A program made the position numbers and the translations under genes. A stretch of 64,000 bases of DNA from Isochrysis galbana (Eukaryota; Haptophyta; Isochrysidales; Isochrysidaceae). This document shows positions 10,579 through 19,975 of this stretch, in pieces. The notes beneath the pieces were generated by a model, which searched no databases, was not told the DNA's origin, and worked only from the letters and a program-made list of their open reading frames with translations. Position 1 is the stretch's first letter. The number at the start of each line of letters is the position of its first letter. The stretch lies in the NCBI GenBank assembly GCA_018136815.1, contig CM030931.1, positions 6,364,273 to 6,428,272 on the forward strand, read 5' to 3'.

Positions 10579-12499
10579 TCACATTAGAGAGCAGCAGCCG
10601 CCCTCGTTTCCCTGGGCGCCACCATACGCCCTATTCAAAGAGGCGATTTTTTCTGCAGCTTCTTTCATCATTGTCTCTTCAAGCGTATGGTTCCACGTCT
10701 TCTCATAGTAGGAGCGTAGCTTCTTGAGTACCTGAGGGCACATTTACCCAAAATCGAAAGAGAAGAGAGTGATCAAAACACAAATTGCACAACGCTCATA
10801 GCATCGGATGATCTCGGGCGTGTAGCATTTGCACTCACGCGGCATGCTCAAGTTGCGGAAGACAGCCATGCGCAGTTTCGCAAGCAAGGACACTCACCAC
10901 GTCGAATGTCAGTCTCTCAGAAGCTTCCGAGCACCAAGTTGACGTAAGGAGCTCGGCAAGCGCAGGAGAAAGTGGCCTTAGCCGCGGGAGCTCAGGGCGT
11001 TTTTTCTCCATGGCAGCCGCCTTGACTGCCTCCAAGCCATCCATGTTCATGAAAGGGGGGCGGCCGCTGACCATGTAGAAGAATATCATGGCAAAGGAAT
11101 ACACGTCGACGGACCTGAGGTGTATCGGTACGAGGAATGAGCTCGTGTGTGCGCGGGGGCGGCAGGGGCGGTGCAGTCCAAGAAGACAGGGGAGGGGGGA
11201 CGTGTTCGGTTCTGACGACAGCATGAGCACAGCCCATCCTAGGCCTCAACACTGCGCAGACGCCTCGTGGTTGGGCAGACGTGCTCACTCGTCATACGCC
11301 TCGTGACGGAAGACCTCTGGTGCCATATATCGATAGGAGCCTGTTTCCCCCGTCATCATCTGCTTCTCGGGGTCGACTTGCGGCATAGGCCTTGGGCGCA
11401 GTTTCGCAAGACCAAAGTCAGCCACCTATGGATGGAATGAAGACCAGAGCGTTGTGTCGAACAGTATGGACGCAAGGCCAACCAATTGCGCTCGCTTGAG
11501 CGCCGTTGCGGAAGCGGACCACGCGCTGCGAAGCTGGCCCTGACCTTAAGCGTGCCGGAATGGTCGAGCAAGAGGTTCTCAGGTTTCAAGTCGCGGTGCA
11601 TGATCGGCGGGTCGCCTAGTGATGCAAACAAGGCAGTCAGTGAACCGAGCTGATTGGATGGGTGGCTGCCCATGGCTTGGCCGTCACGATCTGGTACTCC
11701 GTTCCTCTGGTGAAACTAGACACGCGAGATACCACGCCAAGAGAGAGCTTACACATGGGCCGCCGGTGCAACGGGAGTGCAGATGCACACATGTGTGGAG
11801 GTAGTTCATCCCTTGAGACAACTGGATGGCATAGCGAATTGCCAAGTTTTCGCAGAGACCTGGCTTGTTGAACACCACCGACCCGCTCTTCAGCACGTCG
11901 AGCAACGAGCACGCCATCAGTTCGGAGATCATCAACTGCGCACAGGAGGGGAGTGTGCTGTGCTACTCTCGAAATCCATGTAGGGGGACAAGGCACCATC
12001 CTTCCCACGAGTGCCACAGTGCGATGTACACCTGATGCGCAGCTGTCGTCTTATACGCGAGCAGCATCATGATGTTTGGATGCCTGAGCTGTTGCAGCAC
12101 TTGCACCTCCAATTTCAGGTCCTCGAGTGCAGCCTGCTTCTCCTCCGACAACATGTCGGCACGGATGGTCTTGCACGCGACCAGGGTGCCACGCCAGAAG
12201 GCCTTATGCACGTCACCAAAGCCTCCCGAGCCTATCTTTTCCAGAAGATCAATCTGATCATCCTGGACCTCGAGCGTGCTTGTCGAAAGCCGAGTCTGAG
12301 TGGTGGGCGCCATACTGTCCAATGGCTGCTCCTCCTTTGTGCGAGTGGCGACGACCGCGTCCAGAGTTCGGGACCACATCCTCTTCAGGCGGCTTCCCTT
12401 GGTGCGGCCGATCGGGTCCGAGTTGAGACGGCGCATCTGACTAACTGAATTGCCGTCATCGGACCTGCTCGTGTGCGCACCCATCGTGAAGGGCTCCAT
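10579..12499 (-). CDS. TKL-family protein kinase with C-terminal CaaX box, 396 aa, six exons
   Basis: Exons: 12499-12032, 11935-11791, 11615-11545, 11425-11289, 11114-10898 and 10731-10579. All introns are GT-AG and phases agree. The kinase domain spans about residues 84-350. The glycine loop GSGGFGDV is at 90-97, the lysine of VACK at 110, HRDLKPEN at 211-218, DFG at 231-233, then YMAPE and the Pro-rich MVSGRPPF. The HRD-K-P-E-N loop with a Raf/CTR1-like N-lobe suggests a tyrosine-kinase-like Ser/Thr kinase. The last exon is short and coiled-coil-like and ends GGCCSLM. That is a CaaX motif with Met last, which normally directs farnesylation, and the preceding Cys could be palmitoylated. Membrane attachment is therefore inferred. 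The N-terminal ~80 residues are basic and Ser/Thr-rich, with no recognised domain. Confidence 0.85.
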
Positions 12500-12539
12500 G
12501 GAGGCCTCCCTCAGGGGTCTGCGTGCGGTGGACGGCGAC

Positions 12540-12780
12540 CCCCAGGCAGCAGGTGGATGCCCTCCTTCACAACTCTGTCTTCTCTCGTCCCCTCTTTCTT
12601 CTTTCTCCCGCCCTCTCTCTCTCCCACTCCAGCTCCCTCCCTCTCTCCCTCCTCTCTTCTCCTGTCGTCCTCTCCCTCTCTCTCTACGAGTAGAGGTGTG
12701 TGAGGGAGCAGCCTCCAGACCTCACTCTCTTCCCAGAACCCAACTAGAACCTCTCTACTCTAGAGCTCTAGTCTATCTCT
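12540..12780. promoter_or_regulatory. CT-rich putative promoter of the TKL kinase gene
   Basis: A pyrimidine-rich block (plus strand) lies directly upstream of the kinase start. It ends in a TACTCTAGAGCTCTAG cluster at 12756-12771. The exact heptamer ACTCTAG (12757-12763) also occurs upstream of several other genes here. Activity is inferred from position only. From 12781 to 13240 there is no gene, only long C tracts (about 12931-12972). Confidence 0.35.
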
Positions 12781-13246
12781 TGGTGTCGATGGATCTCCCT
12801 CTCGTGCGCAGGGCAGCGGGGGGCACACTGGCTCTCTCTCTCCAACGGACCAAGAAGCTCTCGCTGCTCTGCTCTGCATTGCTCTTGACTGAGGGGGGCC
12901 GCCGCATCCTGCTGCATCGCTCCACGCGGGGACCCCCCCCCCCCCCCCCCCCGACCCCCCCCCCCCCCCCCATGGTATCCCCCCGTCCGCACTCACCGCC
13001 CCCGCAGGTGGCCCGAGACGAGTTCCGAGTTCCCGCCCGGCGCTGTGGGAGCTGATCAAGCCGTACCCGGGCCGATGGCGCGAGGCCCGCCTGTCGACGG
13101 GGACACACGAGGTCAACTCTGAACAACACACGCGCGCTTTTGTCAGATACGGCTGCAAAACTGCAAGATGACGCTCTTCGCTCTTCGCTCTTCGCGGAGC
13201 CTGGCATGAAAGGTGAAAGGGGCTAGCAGCTTCACGATCACGATTG

Positions 13247-13450
13247 GAAAAAATTCTTGAAGATGCCCACTACTTTGCTATCCATCGTCCCTCGCGCTGG
13301 GTACTACCCCTGACATCGACCTTGCCCCACCCTCACCCCCCTACTTTCTCGCCCCCCCCCCCTCGGTCCTTTTCGTTCGGTTTCGGGTTTCGGTTTCGGG
13401 GGGTCGACCCATGTGCACTACTTTGGGTCCGGCGCAGTCGGTTCCAGGGG
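13247..13450 (-). mobile_element. family-D retroposon, diverged copy
   Basis: Read on the minus strand this ends in CATCTTCAAGAA plus a short T-run, like the other family-D tails. It contains the TTCGGTTTCGGG / CCCCGGAAACCGAAG region shared with 51566-51770 and 16775-17144. No target-site duplication could be made out. Sequence from 13450 to 13900 holds nothing gene-like. Confidence 0.5.
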
Positions 13451-13899
13451 TGCCCCGGGTTCGCAACCGGCAACCCCGCGGAAAGAGTGAACGCACGACG
13501 AAAGTTGCCCTGCGCACACACGACGTCCGCCAGCGGGGGACCCGATGCACATCGTGCCGTCTGAAAATCACATACGCACCCATAGTAGAGCAGAAAGAAG
13601 CAAGTACAGTGTGATTGCAAGTCATCACACCCGTCCCGTGTGATTTTCTATGGTATATGGCCTGTTTACGTAATTGTGCCCATCGGACCCATGGCGCGCA
13701 TTCAAGTCTCTCCACGGTCCCAGGTCCCAGGGGGTGCCCACCCCCATCCGCAACCACGACGCCCAAGGTTCCCCTGCGGAAAGAAAGGGTGGACGCACGG
13801 CGTCACGGTGCTCTCAGCGTGTGCGCATGCGTACGGTTGTCCAGTTGCTGGGTCCAGCAGCGAATGCTGCATGGCCCTAGAGAGGTTTTGATGGTGGTC

Positions 13900-14580
13900 T
13901 GATTGACCGGCGGGGCCTGCGCCACGTACTTGCGTACGTGGTCAGTGCCGCGGCTTTGTAGGGGCCCAGCCCGAAGGCTTTCCCTATGGGAGTTCTGGCT
14001 CTGTGGCCTTGGGTGTGCATGTGGCTGGCGGCTGTGCTGGCAGGGTTGTGCTGGAGAGCTGTGTGATGTTGGAAGGTGTTCTGTCCTTGCGGCGGTGCGG
14101 GTTAGGATCGGGTTGTGGCTCGCGGGTACCTGGGTTGGCGTGGCCCAGGGTGGTGGCTGCTGTGGCTGCGCGGCGTCCAGCATATCCTGGTCGGCCAGCG
14201 CGGTGGGGTGGGCGGAGAGAGAGGAGGGGAGCGTGGCGCGCTCCATGACCCTATCTTTTTAAAGATAGTTGTGTTGGGTGGTGATGATTGAACGCTTCTC
14301 GCCTGCACCCTACACGCACCAGTTCGGCCTCGGACTCGGAGGGCGGGCGCGGTCGCTTCGCCAACGACTGGTCCATGGGGGCTGGGGGGCCGCCCTCGGC
14401 GGGGGGGGCTGAGGTGGGGAGAGTCGCGCGGGCGCGCTCCATCGCAACCTACTCTAAAGTTTGCTTCGTGGCTGCTGCTAGAGTCTAGAGTGAGTGGTGG
14501 TTGGTGCGCCGGGAGAGGGAACCCTAGAGGGAAGGCGGCGCGCTCCATAGCCAACCAAGTACCCAGTATAAGCATTTAGT
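13900..14580 (-). mobile_element. family-E retroposon-like repeats, three hairpin ends
   Basis: Three units end (plus strand) in GCGCGCTCCAT followed within ~10 bp by an inverted repeat. The first hairpin is CTATCTTTTTAAAGATAG at 14251-14268. The second end is CAACCTACTCTAAAGTTTG near 14446. The third is CAACCAAGTA...TAGTTG near 14561. The same GCGCGCTCCAT plus hairpin layout occurs at 19942-19964 and 52581-52617. On the minus strand these hairpins would be the 5' end, as in family A. Bodies are G-rich and without convincing ORFs. Target-site duplications were not resolved. Confidence 0.5.
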
Positions 14581-14810
14581 TGCTGCCCACAACATCCCCA
14601 AAAATTCATGTTTGATCATTATCAAAAGCGAGAAAGCGTGCACGAACGGCCAGCCGAAATACCGAGAAACGCGAGGTATGCGTACTACGATTAAATTATG
14701 CCCGAAAACAGACTAACGTCGCCTCGTCGACTAATTCATCACTTTAATAATAAGCGTTGCCTCTTGCCTGTGCCGCCCCGAAACAATAGCAGTCAAGCGG
14801 TCGGCCTTTC

Positions 14811-16187
14811 TCAGGAGGCAACAGGAACAAGAACCTCTCGGCGTTCCGCAGGAAGGATGGAATGCGTGTTGGCAGCTGCACGAGCCACTTTGTGAATTAG
14901 CTCAGCTTCAGCGGGCGTCGGCTCCTCAGCACCCAGCAGCTTGGAGACCGAGGCCGCAGCATGATCCACTTGGAGTTCAGTGGGCGTGGACTTCTCCTTC
15001 GGATCGCGCATCAACTTGAGCTGTCTTCCGGGGACAAGTGAGTTAGGAAGATGGCCTCCAGTGTTTGAGGCGTAGAAACGGCTGCGATCCAACAGATACG
15101 CTAGATCGAGTGATTGCGTTTCTTGAGAAACCGAGATAAATGCCTGCCGAGCGAGGCATCAACAAAGGAAGGGAGGGAGCACCACGTCAAACTTGGAGAA
15201 ATGCAAAACAGTACCAAAGGCGTTGGTGGGGAGTCGAGCTCATAGCGAGCTCAAAGGTATGGCAAACTCTCCTATCAACTACCACAGGGCGGGATTCGTC
15301 TGCGTGCGCGAATACCTGCGCTGTGGCATTGACAAGCTCCTTCAACTGCTGCCCATGTGCGCCAAGACTGCCATCTTCCGGTGCAGCGGCAGCGCCTCCG
15401 TCCGTGGACGACTCCAAGAGGGATGCGTCGAGACCCTGGTCATTTGGACGCACGAGTAAGAGCACAGCTACTACATTGTGACATGAGCACGGTGAGACCC
15501 GCATCTTCGGGTGAATGGCACGCACACACGCATTGGCCGTGAAAGGCTTACTGGCGGCGGATCGTTCTTTTCCAAAAATTCACTCAATGCGCGGTGGGAT
15601 GCATAGAGTGGTGTTCCAAGACACAGTTGGAGGAAGTGGTTGAGCCCCAAAACTCGATTTTCAATCACCTGTGACAGTCCGAATGGAATCTGCTCAAGAC
15701 CAGCCCAAAATATTGGCGTCAATATTTCATTCCATGAGGCCGCGAGTGTTCGAATCCATCATGCCGGTAGGCTTGCAGCAACACGTTTGCTCACCTCTGG
15801 GCGCATGCGGCCAAAGAGCGTCTTTGGCGGCATTGGTGGCGCGCTGCCCAGCTGCTGTATCAGGCGCATCCGGAGCTCCTCCCACTCGCGATACCTCCGG
15901 AATACGTGCCACATAATCGAGCCCTTCTTCACAGTGAGCACGTACACAGTGTATGGGCTGCGAGCACGAGCAGGGTGGAAGGGTGGGTGGGTGGGTGGGT
16001 GGGTGGGTGGGATGAGGCTCAGACGGGGTGGGGAGAGTAGGGGTTGGGGGCGGGGGGGAAGGGGGGAAGGGGGGAAGGGGAGCGGCGAGGGCGCAGGATG
16101 GGTGCGGGAGGGCGAGGCAGCGCACTTATTGTCGGGGCTGGCCGTGTGGAAGGCACTGATGTTGGCGCTGACGGCCGCGCTCGACAT
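14811..16187 (-). CDS. PX-domain (phosphoinositide-binding, sorting-nexin-like) protein, about five exons
   Basis: Exons: 16187-16126, 15957-15795, 15668-15552, 15435 to about 15316, and a terminal exon from about 15121 to 14811. The first four joins are GT-AG and in phase. The last junction (exon 4 to 5) is unresolved and may include a small missed exon. The PX fold is seen in PYTVYVLTVKKG, WHVFRRYREWEELRMRL, a proline loop PPMPPKTLFG and RVLGLNHFLQLCLG followed by a FLE helix. This is the classic order of PX strands, the FRRY-x-(E/D)-(F/W) motif and the C-terminal helix. PX domains bind phosphoinositides on endosomal membranes. The C-terminal half has no recognised BAR domain; its helices (SVSKLLGAEEPTPAEAELI) may be a short coiled coil. 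Confidence 0.7.
15958..16125. repeat. GGGT microsatellite and G-rich runs inside intron 1 of the PX gene
   Basis: About seven GGGT(G) units at 15980-16010 and three GGGGAA units follow on the plus strand. They make this 168-bp intron strongly G-rich on the antisense strand and a likely G-quadruplex former. The transcript of the PX gene would carry the C/T-rich strand, which serves as a polypyrimidine tract. Confidence 0.6.
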
Positions 16188-16379
16188 CGGGGAGGGAGGG
16201 GGGCGGGGGGGGGAGCGAGTGGGGCGTCGGGCCAAGCGCGCGGGGGTCGGGAGGCGGCGGGGAGGGGGAGAGAGGGGGAGGGGGAGAAGACAACGGGAAG
16301 TCAATAAGGAGACATCGGTATTTAGTTGAAGTAAGTACTGGTGCAGAGCATCGGGGGGGGGGGGGAGGACGAGCTCCTT

Positions 16380-16500
16380 TTCTACTAGAGCAGTAGAGAG
16401 TACTTATTTTAATTGACCAGCGATACTCCCTAGAGCAGAGGTATAAAGGGTACAGCTCTACAATAGAGTCCTACTCTAGAGCACAGAGTACTCTAGAGCT
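16380..16500. promoter_or_regulatory. cluster of CTAGAG/CTCTAG motifs upstream of the PX gene
   Basis: Within 120 bp there are repeated copies: CTACTAGAGCAGTAGAG, CCCTAGAGCAG, CTACTCTAGAGC and GTACTCTAGAGCT. Exact ACTCTAG copies are at 16473-16479 and 16490-16496. TATAAAGG occurs at 16442. The block is 190-310 bp upstream of the PX start codon. A promoter role is inferred from the recurrence of the motif near other gene starts. Confidence 0.4.
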
Positions 16501-16660
16501 AAAAAAAATCTGAAGATTCAGGCTACTACCGCTAGCTATAAAGACCACGCACTCACGGTACCGACTCACGCCATCGCCTATACCCCAGAACACTCACTCC
16601 CTTTACACTACCCCCTTCATTCCTTTGTCTTTGGTCTCGGGCGGGGGCCCAGGGCGCTCT
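16501..16660 (-). mobile_element. family-D retroposon, inverted diverged copy
   Basis: The plus strand starts with an A-run then ATCTGAAGATTC, the reverse complement of the family-D tail at 17121-17144. It continues with a diverged match to the body, including CATTCCTTTGTCTTTGGTC against the TTCTTTCCTTTTTCTTCGG of the other copy. It lies just 5' of the fuller copy at 16775 in opposite orientation. Confidence 0.5.
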
Positions 16661-16704
16661 GTATTTGGCGACCCGTCAATACAGGGGGCCTCCAAAATAC
16701 AGCG

Positions 16705-16737
16705 AAATACATATGTATTTGGCCTCCGGCCAAATAC
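16705..16737. repeat. overlapping perfect palindromes
   Basis: AAATACATATGTATTT (16705-16720) is a perfect palindrome. It overlaps GTATTTGGCC / GGCCAAATAC arms (16715-16737) with a 3-nt centre. Further AAATAC copies flank it. Confidence 0.8.
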
Positions 16738-16758
16738 GGTAAATACGTATGTCCCATC

Positions 16759-17160
16759 TAGGGCGCCAACTGCACTAGGGATCGTCCACGCTGTCGAGGG
16801 GATCAAGGAGTAAGACAACCTTAGCAATTGAAGCTTTGGCACGCCACTCAAAATTGATGCCGGGGACATTAGGAACCAGACCTAACTAACACAAACAAGA
16901 CGAAGACGGACAGACACACACAACACTATCGACAAACTCGGAAGGCCTGCCCGAGCCCCACACTCCGAACCAGGCCCCAGGTAGTGTACCGAGGCCGGAC
17001 CCCGGAAACCGAAGAAAAAGGAAAGAAGGGGGGCAGGGAAAGAGGTGGAGGGAGGGAAGTTAAGGGCGATGTAGATAGCGAAGGCACAGGTGTGACCCAT
17101 AGCTAGTAGGCGAGTAGCCCCGAATCTTCAGAAAGATTTTTTTTTAGGGCGCCAACTGCA
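16759..17160 (+). mobile_element. family-D SINE-like retroposon with 16-bp target-site duplication
   Basis: TAGGGCGCCAACTGCA occurs at 16759-16774 and 17145-17160 and brackets a 370-bp insert (16775-17144). The insert ends GAATCTTCAGAAAG plus a T-run, directly before the second duplication. A T-tail next to a long target-site duplication is the structure expected of a non-autonomous retroposon. I see no clear tRNA A or B box at its head. A 5'-truncated copy is at about 9600-9797. Confidence 0.8.
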
Positions 17161-17511
17161 AATTTTGCTGCAAATGCCGCTACCTACTACCTACACAAGT
17201 GCGCGCGACACACAAACAAGACGAGCACGGCATTCGGCATTCGAGCCCCCTTATGATATGATCTCTCACGTTCGATTCCATCTAGACTGCCTGTGCCCAT
17301 CAACGATCAGGCTATCAACCAAGTTGGAGAGGGGGCTAGCGGGTAGCGGTAGCGGGTGGCAGTCGCAGTCGTAGTCGAGCATCACGCAACTTGGAGTGTG
17401 GCAGTCGCGCTCGAGGCTCGAAGTTCGAGGTACACTTCGACGTCGACGTCGATCCGGTGGACGCGCGGACCGCGCTCCAGCTCCTCAATCACCGCCGCCC
17501 AGAGGCGCGCG

Positions 17512-17594
17512 CACCGGCTGCGATATTTCGTTCGCACCGGCTGCGATATTTCGTTCGCACCGGCTGCGATGTAGCGTTCACACCGGCTGCGATT
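17512..17594. repeat. 23-bp tandem repeat, four copies, upstream of the Cys-rich membrane protein gene
   Basis: CACCGGCTGCGAT starts at 17512, 17535, 17558 and 17581 with a strict 23-bp period. The first two linkers (ATTTCGTTCG) are identical and the third is altered. The array lies 200-280 bp before the start codon at 17791. It could hold repeated protein-binding sites, but nothing proves this. Confidence 0.85.
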
Positions 17595-17790
17595 GCGGGC
17601 CAGATTAGAAAACGGCTTTTCTAGGTCTTGCTAGAGTGTGCCCCGCAAGAGTGTTTGACCGCCATCCCAGTAGCCACCCTTCCTTCTTTCTCATCAGTCT
17701 GTCCCCTTCTTTCCTTTTATGTGCGCGAAGCCGGTTTTCGAGGGACGTCACGTTTCTCAAAGCTCGGAGCCTCCTTGCTCTCCTTCCGTC

Positions 17791-18453
17791 ATGCTTCGGC
17801 CGCTGATGGCCGCCTTGTTGCTAAGCGGCTCGAGCGCGGGCGCCAACACCCTTGGCGGGTTGGTGGTCCCGGCCCGGACAGGCAGGATGGCAGCTGAGTG
17901 TGACTGTGGGTGGACGGCACAATATGCCTGCCCAACATCTGGTGAGCCCGGAACGGTCGGCTATGCAGACGATGACGGCTCGGAGTGCTACAGACACTGC
18001 TGTCCCTCTTCTCCTTCGCCACCATATTCGTGCGATTGTAGCTGGACAGAGGTCCATGCGTGTCCAGGCTCAATGCCCGGAACAGCAGAAAGGCCGTCAG
18101 AGAGATTTGCAGAGAACGATGGCTCTCCGTGTTTCGCATTCTGCTGCCTGAGATCACCGCCATCCCCTCCGCCTAAGTTGCCACCACCATCGCCTTCGCC
18201 TGCACCACCAAACGGCTTGAATGATTTTCAGCTTAACCAAGAGGCGCTCGACGAAAAAGGCGATCCCCTAGATGTGTCGTTGATCATTACTGTCATCAGC
18301 ACGGTGTTGGCCTTCATCCTCCTGATGATCATGCTTTGCCTCCTACGTAAATCTGCTGCCGACGAAGAAGCTAAGGAGCTGTCATTGCAGTTGCCCGGGC
18401 ATCGAGGTTTTATGGGAACGATGGCGATAGACGAGCCTCGCACCGGCGTCTGA
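17791..18453 (+). CDS. single-pass surface protein with two Cys-rich modules, 220 aa
   Basis: The ATG at 17791 is preferred over one at 17719 because it gives a signal peptide (MLRPLMAALLLSGSSAG). Two related modules of about 35-40 residues follow. Each has the pattern C-x-C-x-W ... A-C-P ... D-G-S-x-C ... C-C: CDCGWTAQYACP to SECYRHCC, and CDCSWTEVHACP to SPCFAFCC. A proline-rich linker (SPPSPPPKLPPPSPSP) comes next, then a membrane helix (ISTVLAFILLMIMLCLL). A ~45-residue cytoplasmic tail ends IDEPRTGV. I do not recognise the module as a named domain. The layout suggests an extracellular, disulphide-bonded binding or wall-associated protein. It is a single exon. Confidence 0.7.
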   Translation: MLRPLMAALLLSGSSAGANTLGGLVVPARTGRMAAECDCGWTAQYACPTSGEPGTVGYADDDGSECYRHCCPSSPSPPYSCDCSWTEVHACPGSMPGTAERPSERFAENDGSPCFAFCCLRSPPSPPPKLPPPSPSPAPPNGLNDFQLNQEALDEKGDPLDVSLIITVISTVLAFILLMIMLCLLRKSAADEEAKELSLQLPGHRGFMGTMAIDEPRTGV

Positions 18454-19088
18454 GACCCTTCCAAATTCATCATATGGCGGCACATTCTCGTCTCCCCAAA
18501 TACCACAAGGGCGTCCACTCCTCCCACCGATTTCAGCCGTTGTCGTCATGCCCAAGTGATCTTGTCATGCTCCTGTTGGAGATTCGGGAATTTCCCCACT
18601 GCTCCCTGTAGAAAGTCACGATGTTGAGGTATGAGCGCTGGACTGCAACTCGTCAGAACGCGCCACCCGTTTCGTCAACAGCGGCCCTGTGGCTTGTAGC
18701 ATGCTCTCTCCGCAAGCATGGAGCATGGCGTAGCCACGGGTTGCGAGTGTCGTCCCTAAAACGGGTGCGCTGGGGCTTGGAACTGGTGGTGGCGGTTTCG
18801 TCTGAAATTCGTGTGGCCTGCGATTTTCTGTTCCGCTTCTTTGTGCCATAAATGCGGGTGGGTTCGAGTTCCTCCGTTTGTGCTGATACCGATGCCATGC
18901 TCGTGCACTGTTGTTCGTTGTTCTCCGGCGGTGTGCCGACTGGCCATTCTAGAATTCAAGCCGAGGTGTTAGTGATAGGCTAGTGGTTGAGCTCTTCTAG
19001 CTCGGGCTTCCATGCTTTCGGTATTGGGCGAGTTCAGTTTTTTGTCTGGTGGAGGAATTGTTGTGGTTCGGGGGAGAGAGAACCGCCC
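18454..19088. other. no gene seen
   Basis: Open frames on both strands here are composition shadows. A short A-box-like match and a small hairpin (GAGCTCTTCTAGCTC) occur near 18990 but do not make a tRNA. Confidence 0.4.
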
Positions 19089-19382
19089 CTACCTAAGGTC
19101 GCGTTCCACCGAGATGTCGGTTTGGTTGATGCGGAGCGTGGTGATGTCGCCATAACGTTCTTTGAATTGTTGCGCGCAGTCTTCATTCACGGCAATGTGC
19201 CATGGTCCGCGAATGGAGCGGGCCCAAAAGTCCGGCTCCGGGTCGACTCCTTCGAGCTCCAAGAGGAGCTCTGCTACGATCGATCGCGGCGTATACGGTG
19301 GCGTCCAAGAAAGTGTAGACACCCTCTTGGTGGAAGGACAAGTCGTACGTTGCGTCCGACTCCGTGTCGCCTTGCTCCTCAT
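19089..19382 (-). pseudogene. coding-like ORF remnant of unknown origin
   Basis: The minus-strand frame ending at 19089 has ordinary coding character, unlike the low-complexity shadows nearby. It includes FWARSIRGPWHIAVNEDCA and the end RINQTDISVERDLR. Coding character appears to continue just upstream outside this frame, so the piece looks decayed. I recognise no domain. It sits beside retroposon-like repeats and could be part of a mobile element. Confidence 0.3.
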
Positions 19383-19479
19383 CTGAGGGCGGTTCCTGTA
19401 TGGCGGAGGCGATCGGGGGTGGTGAGGCTGTGGATAGGTCCGAGTGGGCAGTTAGTAGTTAGTAGGGAGGGGAGTGTAG

Positions 19480-19975
19480 CGTGTGCGCCCCAAGACGCAT
19501 CCAAGTCGTCTCTCATGTGTGTGGTCTTGTGGTGTGTTGTTGGTGGATCAATGTCATTGTGCGCTTTGTTGTTGGTGTTGGAGTTGTGCCCATAAGGGCC
19601 ACCCGGTCTCGGGCCGCGCTGCCAGGGCAGCGCGGCCGTCTCCAGGGTGGGTGAGGCCTCTGCGCCTCTGCCATAAGGCATGCCTGGTGCTTGTGTGATC
19701 CGGTTTGGGTGGGACTGGCTCTGTGTCCTCTATAGCTTGTGGCCCACCATGGGGTGGGCCAGCATGGCTGCTGTGTCAGGTGTGGCCGGGGCCACGGGCC
19801 GTGCGGCGCGACCGGGATCGCGCTCACCTGCTCGGCCTCTGCGGGCGGACGCGGTCGCTTTGCTAGCGACAGCTCCATGGGTACTGGGGGGGCGCCCGCG
19901 GTGGGGGGCCCGAAGGAGAGGTGGGGAGCGGCGGCGCGCTCCATGGCGACCAACTATAAAGTTGCGCGAGGCAGT
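19480..19975 (-). mobile_element. family-E retroposon-like repeat with hairpin end
   Basis: This G-rich unit ends (plus strand) GCGCGCTCCATGG then the hairpin CAACTATAAAGTTG (19951-19964, 5-bp arms, 4-nt loop). The layout matches 14240-14268 and 52581-52617. The interior has no convincing ORF. Its left boundary is approximate. Confidence 0.45.

Noticed and set aside
12450-13055. 201-codon plus-strand ORF
   Set aside because: Leu/Ser/Pro low-complexity frame from the CT-rich promoter block and C tracts.
18970-19045. tRNA-like sequence (A-box-like TAGGCTAGTGG)
   Set aside because: The following hairpin has a 5-nt loop, there is no acceptor stem, and the B-box match (GCGAGTTCAG) is weak.
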